The notes under the pieces are model-generated. The model saw nothing but the letters and a program-made list of their open reading frames with translations, searched no databases and had not been told where the DNA came from. Source: UBA2259 sp964543485 (GTDB lineage: Bacteria > Patescibacteriota > Dojkabacteria > SC72). Taken from it: 17,606 nucleotides of DNA. The stretch covers positions 1 through 17,606 of the forward strand of contig CAZIYI010000010.1 of assembly GCA_964543485.1 (NCBI GenBank). Direction: 5' to 3'. Below are positions 12,068 to 17,606 of the stretch, piece after piece; positions within the stretch are counted from its first letter, which is position 1; each line of letters opens with the position of its first letter. The translations under genes were made by a program, and so were the position numbers.

Positions 12068-14506
12068 ATGGCAAAGCAATACAATCCAAAAGAATTTGAA
12101 ACAAAGTGGCAAAAGAGATGGTATGAAGATTCCTTTTATACTGCGAAAGATTTTGATAAAGAGAGGGAGAAATACTATCTTTTAGTTGAATTTCCATATC
12201 CATCTGGTCCTGGTATGCATATTGGTCATACTAGAAACTACTCTATGATGGATAGTGTTGCTCGGCTTAAAAGGATGAAGGGTTTTAATGTAATGTATCC
12301 AATTGGTTGGGATTCGTTTGGTCTTCCTACTGAAAACTACGCTATTAAAATGAAAAGGAAACCACAAGAGATTACTAAAGAGAATATTGAGAATTTCAAG
12401 AAACAGATTAAAAAATTGGGTATATCATTTGATTGGAGTAGGGAGATTGATACATCAGAGCCCTCGTATTACAAATGGACACAGTGGGTTTTCCTTAAGT
12501 TATACGAAAAAGGACTCGCGTATAAGTCCGAAATGCCGATTAACTGGTGTCCGAAATGTAAGGTAGGATGTGCAAATGAGGAAGTTATTGACTCACTCCA
12601 TGAGAGGTGTGGTACGCCTGTGGAAAAAAGGAATTTAAGTCAATGGGTTCTAAAGATAACTGAATATGCTGATCGATTAGATAAAGATTTGGATTTAGTT
12701 GATTATCCTGACTCAGCAAAACAGTTACAAAGAAACTGGATTGGTAAAAAACAGTGGTATGATATTAACTATAAAGTAGAGAATAGCGATATTGTCTTAA
12801 CAATTTCTACAACTAGGCCAGATACGCAGTTTGGTTCAACGTTTGTAGTTATGTCTCCCGAAAGTGAGAAGTTGAATCAGCTCATGGAGTTGATGAGTGA
12901 CGAGCATAGCGATGATGTTAAAAGGTACATAGAAGAGAGTAAGAAGAAGGTTAATACAGAAAGAGAGTTAGGGGACTCAGAGAAGAGTGGTGTGTTTACG
13001 GGGCTTTACTGTTTAAATAGCATAACGGGTAGTAGGTTGCCAATATGGGTTGCAAACTTTGTATTAACAACAGTTGGTACGGGGGTAGTTGTTGGTGTTC
13101 CTGCTCATGATAGTAGAGATTACCAATTTGCTTCCAAGTATGACTTACCAATTATTAGAGTTATCGAATCTCCAGATGGAGACAGATCAGAGATTACATC
13201 CTTAGAAAATATTTACGAAGACGAGGGTATAGTTTTCAACTCAGAGTTTTTAAATGGGCTTAGCACTCAAGAGGCGAAAGTGCGGGTTGGTGAATATTTG
13301 ATTAAAAATCATATTGGAGATGTTGTAACTAGATATCATTTACATGATTGGATATTTTCTAGACAACACTACTGGGGTGATCCAATTCCAATGGTTCATT
13401 GCCCGAAGTGTGGTATCGTTCCTGTACCTGAGAGTGAACTACCTGTGAAACTCCCTGATGTTGAAAGTTATGAACCAACTGAAACGGGAGAATCACCTCT
13501 TGCCAAAATTTCTGACTGGGTAAACACCAGATGTCCGAAATGTGGGGGAGATGCAAAGAGAGAAACTGATACAATGCCCAATTGGGCTGGTTCAAGTTGG
13601 TATTACTTACGATACTGTGATCCTAACAATGATTCAGAATTCGTTTCTAAGGAACTTTCTGATTACTGGATGCCTGTAGATCATTACGAAGGTGGGCAAG
13701 AGCACATTACCTTGCATCTTTTGTATTCCAGATTCTGGCATAAGGTTTTGTATGATTTGGGCTTTGTTAAGACATTAGAACCGTATAAAGCGAGATCAAT
13801 ACATGGGAACGTGTTAGGAGAGGAGGGTGCGAAGATGTCTAAATCCCTTGGGAATGTAATAGGACCTGATGAATTGATTGATCAATACGGTACTGATGTT
13901 ACTCGTGCATATTTACTTTTTATGGGCCCGTACGATAGTGATGTTCAGTGGAGTACAAGAACTATCCAGGGAGTTAATAGATTTGTGTCTAAATACTGGG
14001 CTTTTCTTAATTCTGCTTACGAAAGAAGGGTAGAAAAGAGTGATATAGAAGTTAAGATTGGAGTTGAGAAATTGTTAAGTAAGATTGAAAATAACATATT
14101 AGCGTTTAAATTCAATACCGCTATAGCTGGATTGATGGAGTTTCATAACACATTTGTGAAATCTTCCTTTGATATTAAAGACCTAGAGAAAATTATTTTA
14201 ATATTAGCTCCAATACTCCCTCATTTTGCTGAAGAAATGTGGTGTAGCACTATGGGCAGAGAATATTCAGTTCATAATCAAAAATGGCCATTAGTTAATG
14301 AAAAGTTGTTAATAGAGAGGGAAATTGAAATTCCTGTTCAAATAAATGGAAAAGTAAGAGCTAAGATATCTGTTTCAGAAGGTGATACAGAGCAAAATGT
14401 TAAAGATAAAGTACTCTCTTTAAATACTCTAGGACAAACGCTATCTGAAAATCAGATTAAAAAATTTATTTATGTTCCTCAGAGGATAGTAAGTGTTACT
14501 GTGTAA
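12068..14506 (+). CDS. leuS: Leucyl-tRNA synthetase
   Basis: Class I aminoacyl-tRNA synthetase that charges tRNA-Leu. Numbering from ATG 12068 (812 aa): signature HIGH (51-54) after PYPSGPGM, and KMSKS (589-593) in GAKMSKSLGN. The CP1 editing domain that removes mischarged tRNA is present and looks intact, with TTRPDT (248-253) and GVPAHDSRDYQFA (343-355, conserved Asp 348). CxxC pairs at 161/164, 445/448 and 489/492 suggest zinc-binding elements. The anticodon-binding helical domain follows, then a C-terminal domain with PVQINGKVRAK and the usual YVPxRxV ending, so the protein is complete. ATG 12068 is chosen over an in-frame TTG at 12062 because relatives begin near the YNPKEFE motif; six bases make no functional difference. 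No Shine-Dalgarno. Confidence 0.97.
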   Translation: MAKQYNPKEFETKWQKRWYEDSFYTAKDFDKEREKYYLLVEFPYPSGPGMHIGHTRNYSMMDSVARLKRMKGFNVMYPIGWDSFGLPTENYAIKMKRKPQEITKENIENFKKQIKKLGISFDWSREIDTSEPSYYKWTQWVFLKLYEKGLAYKSEMPINWCPKCKVGCANEEVIDSLHERCGTPVEKRNLSQWVLKITEYADRLDKDLDLVDYPDSAKQLQRNWIGKKQWYDINYKVENSDIVLTISTTRPDTQFGSTFVVMSPESEKLNQLMELMSDEHSDDVKRYIEESKKKVNTERELGDSEKSGVFTGLYCLNSITGSRLPIWVANFVLTTVGTGVVVGVPAHDSRDYQFASKYDLPIIRVIESPDGDRSEITSLENIYEDEGIVFNSEFLNGLSTQEAKVRVGEYLIKNHIGDVVTRYHLHDWIFSRQHYWGDPIPMVHCPKCGIVPVPESELPVKLPDVESYEPTETGESPLAKISDWVNTRCPKCGGDAKRETDTMPNWAGSSWYYLRYCDPNNDSEFVSKELSDYWMPVDHYEGGQEHITLHLLYSRFWHKVLYDLGFVKTLEPYKARSIHGNVLGEEGAKMSKSLGNVIGPDELIDQYGTDVTRAYLLFMGPYDSDVQWSTRTIQGVNRFVSKYWAFLNSAYERRVEKSDIEVKIGVEKLLSKIENNILAFKFNTAIAGLMEFHNTFVKSSFDIKDLEKIILILAPILPHFAEEMWCSTMGREYSVHNQKWPLVNEKLLIEREIEIPVQINGKVRAKISVSEGDTEQNVKDKVLSLNTLGQTLSENQIKKFIYVPQRIVSVTV

Positions 14507-14530
14507 GGGGTAAATATAGTCAAAAGCCCT

Positions 14531-14559
14531 TTGACAAGTGTATACATTTCTACTATTAT
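14531..14559 (+). promoter_or_regulatory. Promoter of the surface-protein gene
   Basis: TTGACA (14531-14536) and TATTAT (14554-14559) are exactly 17 bp apart, giving a start near 14566. It lies 24 bases after the leuS stop; no terminator with a T tract separates them. Confidence 0.8.
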
Positions 14560-14563
14560 TATA

Positions 14564-14619
14564 TCACAGACTTAATAGCCAAGTTTTACTGTTATAACAA
14601 GATAAAATACTGTCTGTGA
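14564..14619 (+). promoter_or_regulatory. Structured leader closing just before the ATG
   Basis: TCACAGAC (14564-14571) is perfectly complementary to GTCTGTGA (14612-14619). Inside, AGTTTTA (14582-14588) can pair with TAAAATACT (14603-14611) with small bulges, and GTTATAAC (14591-14598) is a palindrome. Nearly the whole predicted leader folds into one unit ending 3 bases before the ATG. It may stabilise the mRNA 5' end or control translation; on DNA the outer arms could be an operator. Confidence 0.55.
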
Positions 14620-14622
14620 AGT

Positions 14623-17606
14623 ATGATAAAAATTAACTGCCCCAAAGTAGCAAAAAACTTGTTCATTTTGCTGATAGTATCCTTAGTTTTTGCAATATCA
14701 ATCTCAACTTCTGCATACGCTTTAACATCTGAAAATATTAACTTTCAAGGTAAAATAGTAAGAAATGATACAGGCCATGAAGGTCTCAATGTAATTCCAG
14801 GTACTCCTGCGTGTGTAGTAGATGGTGCAGGTAACGATACTTGTGATTTTCAAGTTGCCTACTATACCGCTGCAACAGCAGGAACTCTTCTTCTAACAGA
14901 AACGTTTTCAAATGTAGAGATTGGACAGTACGATGGTGTTTTTGAGCTTTCTTTGGGCAGTGGCTCAATGACAACAACAGTTCAATGTAGAGATGGTACA
15001 TGTAATACCCCAATGGAGGTGATATCTGAATATACAGATCTGTATGTCGAATTAAAGTTTGCTCCAGATGGTACAAATTTGACAGAAACATTTACAAGAA
15101 TGCCATTAGAAGCAAGTGCATACTCAATATTTTCAAAATATGCAGAGGGAGCACATGATGCATTCAAGCTAAGTACATCAATTAGTTCTCAGACACAATC
15201 TAGTCCTACAACAGGTATGGTGTATTACAATACAACTGATTCTAAAGTACAGCTTTACAACGGTACTAGTTGGGAGAATATTAGTGGTGAATCTCTATGG
15301 ACAGATGCTGGAACATTTACTTACCTTACATCGGCAACAGATGATCTTGTTCTTGGCGCTACAACGGTATCGGATAGTACATTTTTCTTTGATATGGATG
15401 CTAGTAGTGGTAGCTATTTTGAGATAGATGATGCTAGTAATACAAATAGATTGTTTACAATTTTAAGTGGAGGAAATGTTGGGATAGGGACGGCAACACC
15501 TGGAGCAAAGTTAGAGGTAGCGGGGGCTAGTTCAACGATAACGAATGCTTCTGGGGATTTAACAATTTCTACAGGGGGATTAAATGGAAACATTCTACTT
15601 TCTCCTCATGGTACTGGTAGTGTAAGGGCTAATTCTCCATTAGGTATTAGAGAAACAGGTACAACACCAACATTTTACACATATTTACAGGGAGGGGATC
15701 AGGCAGCAGATATTACTTACACGCTACCTACATCATCTTCAACTGGTTTGTTAAAAAATACAGCAGGAGTTCTTTCATGGGATACAAATACTTACATAAC
15801 AGGGGTTAATTGGAGTCAGGTAAGTAATGGTACGGGAATATATATGGACTATAAGCCGAATGATACAGCGTGTACAGGTAATCAGGTTCTTAAATATTCA
15901 GTAGGTACTGGATGGATATGTGCAGATGATGCAACAGGAAGTGCAACGGCATGGGATGATATTAGTGATCCTGATGCTAGTTCAACAATTGTACATGGTG
16001 CATTTTCAACAGATATGCAATTTGATTCTTTTACTTCTGGTAGTGCTTTTAAGATATCTTCAACAGCTACTGGCTTAACAGGATCTTTGTTAGATGTATC
16101 TCTAAGTGGTAGTAATGCAGCTAATACAGGTAGTTTACTAACTTTAAACAATACAGGTACTTTAAACACAGGAACAACATTGTTAATAAATCACTATGCA
16201 ACAGGTACAGGGAATCTAGCATTCAGAGTAAACGATGTATCAGGAGATACCACACCATTTGTGATAGATGGGGGAGGGAATGTGGGGATAGGGACTTCAA
16301 GCCCAGGGTCAACGTTAACGTTAGAAGGTACTTTAGATTTCACTGGAGTAACAGGTAATGTTAGTTTGTTTGATGATGAACTAATTGGAGATACAACGAA
16401 TGGAAATAACTTTACAATATATCGTCATGCAACGGAGGGTGATGCTTCCCTATATTTTTATGTTGATCAGTATATGCAACCTTCTATACATACAAGTGGG
16501 ACAAGGGCTTTGTATATGTATGCTGGAGGATATTATTTCAGAGATTCTGGTTCCTATCATAACGATGTTGCATTAACTTCGGGAGGTGGATCAAATTATG
16601 CATCGTTTGGAACAACAGGTTCAGATTCTTTACGTTTGATGACTAATAATACTGCAAGCGTATTTATTGATACGGTCGGAAATGTAGGGATAGGGGAGAG
16701 TTCTCCCACAGCATACTTACATCTTAAAGCAGGAACAGCAGCAGCTAGTACAGCCCCTCTTAAGTTCACAACAGGAGTAAATCTAACAACAGCAGAATCA
16801 GGAGCAATGGAGTGGGATGGTAGTAGGTTGTACATGACAGACACTACTCCAACTAGAAATACAATAGCGTATCTTACAGATATAGTATCAGATACAGATG
16901 ATCAAACCCTATCAGAGGTATTAGGTCAGGGTAATAGTGCAGGAACATATGGAATAGATATGAATAGTAATTTAATAACAAATATAGGAGATAGTAATAC
17001 AGATTTTACAACAGGAGGAGGACTAACCCTAGCAACAACATTAGGATTAAGGGGATCAACCTCAGGGTTATTCACATCAATAGCAGCTAATATATCTACA
17101 GCAACTTGGACATTAACACTTCCAGCAAATGATGGAGACAATTTACAGGTATTAACAACAGATGGAAGTGGTAATACAAGTTGGACTACAGTAGCTACAG
17201 GTAGTACTGCATGGGATGATATATTAGATCCTGATGCTAGTTCTTCAATAGTTCATGGTGCGTATACAACATCGTTTACATTTGATTCGATAACGACAGC
17301 AACTGCGTATAGTATGTCATCATCCTCATTAACAACAGGTAATGTCTTAGGACTATCAACAACATCAACAGCACTAACAACAGGAGGGTTATTAAATATT
17401 TCAGCAACAGGAGCACCTTCTGCTTCATGGAGTGGTTCTTTAGCAAAAATTGAGTATGATAACGCAGATGCAGATGTAGATGGTAGTGCATTAAAATTAG
17501 GATTGATTGGAACAACTGCTTTAGGTAGTGGAACAGTATTAAATATTACAACATCACAAACAGGAACAGGAGCACTAGCACTAAGAGTAAACGATGATGG
17601 TACATA
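14623..17606 (+). CDS. Large secreted repeat protein, surface or fibre-like (partial, 3' end missing)
   Basis: The frame is open from ATG 14623 to the window edge (994 codons plus 2 bases); an in-frame TGA at 14617 fixes the start. A Sec signal peptide is clear: basic N-terminus, hydrophobic core (about 13-28), cleavage after SAYA (30-33). Residues 36-165 begin with ENINFQGKIV and form a beta-rich domain seen at the start of many CPR exported repeat proteins. The rest is Thr/Ser/Gly-rich with recurring modules: GNVGIG followed by a (S/T)P segment (284, 552, 686), TLP..LSW-type segments (about 361 and 831), TAWDDI.DPDASS (442 and 862) and RVND (535 and 988). GNVGIGT(T/S)P motifs also occur in phage tail fibres and adhesins. 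Cysteines are rare. Likely a surface filament, adhesin or S-layer-associated protein; the partner is unknown. Codon use shifts to ACA, GCA and GGA, reflecting composition. Strong own promoter. Confidence 0.88.
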   Translation, partial: MIKINCPKVAKNLFILLIVSLVFAISISTSAYALTSENINFQGKIVRNDTGHEGLNVIPGTPACVVDGAGNDTCDFQVAYYTAATAGTLLLTETFSNVEIGQYDGVFELSLGSGSMTTTVQCRDGTCNTPMEVISEYTDLYVELKFAPDGTNLTETFTRMPLEASAYSIFSKYAEGAHDAFKLSTSISSQTQSSPTTGMVYYNTTDSKVQLYNGTSWENISGESLWTDAGTFTYLTSATDDLVLGATTVSDSTFFFDMDASSGSYFEIDDASNTNRLFTILSGGNVGIGTATPGAKLEVAGASSTITNASGDLTISTGGLNGNILLSPHGTGSVRANSPLGIRETGTTPTFYTYLQGGDQAADITYTLPTSSSTGLLKNTAGVLSWDTNTYITGVNWSQVSNGTGIYMDYKPNDTACTGNQVLKYSVGTGWICADDATGSATAWDDISDPDASSTIVHGAFSTDMQFDSFTSGSAFKISSTATGLTGSLLDVSLSGSNAANTGSLLTLNNTGTLNTGTTLLINHYATGTGNLAFRVNDVSGDTTPFVIDGGGNVGIGTSSPGSTLTLEGTLDFTGVTGNVSLFDDELIGDTTNGNNFTIYRHATEGDASLYFYVDQYMQPSIHTSGTRALYMYAGGYYFRDSGSYHNDVALTSGGGSNYASFGTTGSDSLRLMTNNTASVFIDTVGNVGIGESSPTAYLHLKAGTAAASTAPLKFTTGVNLTTAESGAMEWDGSRLYMTDTTPTRNTIAYLTDIVSDTDDQTLSEVLGQGNSAGTYGIDMNSNLITNIGDSNTDFTTGGGLTLATTLGLRGSTSGLFTSIAANISTATWTLTLPANDGDNLQVLTTDGSGNTSWTTVATGSTAWDDILDPDASSSIVHGAYTTSFTFDSITTATAYSMSSSSLTTGNVLGLSTTSTALTTGGLLNISATGAPSASWSGSLAKIEYDNADADVDGSALKLGLIGTTALGSGTVLNITTSQTGTGALALRVNDDGT
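15943..17604 (+). repeat. Intragenic long repeat of the surface-protein gene
   Basis: The protein segment starting TAWDDISDPDASSTIVHGA (from residue 442) recurs from residue 862 as TAWDDILDPDASSSIVHGA, offset by exactly 420 residues (1260 bp). Both copies continue through Leu/Thr/Gly-rich strands to RVND. The second copy is cut by the window edge. DNA similarity is highest at the block starts and decays inside, which suggests old duplications. Confidence 0.75.

Noticed and set aside
14505..14533. Terminator after leuS (AAGGG with CCCTT)
   Set aside because: Only 5 bp with a long loop and no T tract; it runs into the -35 of the next promoter.
15882..16169. Minus-strand and other-frame ORFs in 14786-17515
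   Set aside because: The plus-strand frame from 14623 is open throughout with a signal peptide and repeats; the others are shadows of repetitive DNA.
14623..17606. Prophage tail fibre as evidence of a phage region
   Set aside because: GNVGIG motifs occur in fibres, but a Sec signal peptide and housekeeping neighbours without other phage genes point to a cell-surface protein.
1..17606. CRISPR array or insertion sequence
   Set aside because: No regularly spaced identical repeats, no transposase frame, and no terminal repeats with target duplications were seen.

Overview
The window reads as a piece of an AT-rich bacterial chromosome, most likely from the Patescibacteria (Candidate Phyla Radiation, CPR). 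The phylum is an inference. It rests on an expanded helix near the 3' end of 23S rRNA, start sites without Shine-Dalgarno sequences, very short gene spacing, an endonuclease III without its iron-sulfur cluster, and a large secreted repeat protein of a type common in CPR genomes. UGA is used as a stop (first coding gene) and UGG as Trp, so the code looks standard. I cannot name the lineage.

Layout. 1-660: end of an rRNA operon (23S 3' end, spacer with competing hairpins, 5S, terminator). 661-980: gene-free leader region with a promoter and a perfect hairpin at the next start. 981-3311: three tightly packed genes (thymidylate-kinase-like protein with an unknown C-terminal part, Nth-like glycosylase, unknown protein). 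3301-4682: ribosomal protein S1 with its own promoter and terminator. 4682-8528: clpC and radA, with a clpC promoter placed for a leaderless mRNA. 8529-9025: a gap whose right part (8701-8940) looks like a free-standing structured RNA with a consensus promoter and strong terminator; a weak minus-strand ORF overlaps it. 9026-11685: rho and a membrane-anchored LysM/M23 peptidoglycan hydrolase. 11707-11909: two tRNA-Ala genes (CGC and GGC). 12068-14506: leuS. 14531-17606: a strong promoter, a structured leader and the first 994 codons of a secreted repeat protein that runs off the window.

Most genes are housekeeping: translation (rRNA, tRNA-Ala, S1, LeuRS), transcription termination (Rho), protein quality control (ClpC), and DNA repair and recombination (Nth, RadA). 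The last gene and the LysM/M23 enzyme act at the cell surface. The most interesting non-coding signals are the RNA between radA and rho, the recurring extended -10 element TGATATAAT with starts lacking Shine-Dalgarno, hairpins covering the transcript 5' ends of several genes, and an 18-base sequence shared by the 23S helix insert and the spacer between the two tRNAs.
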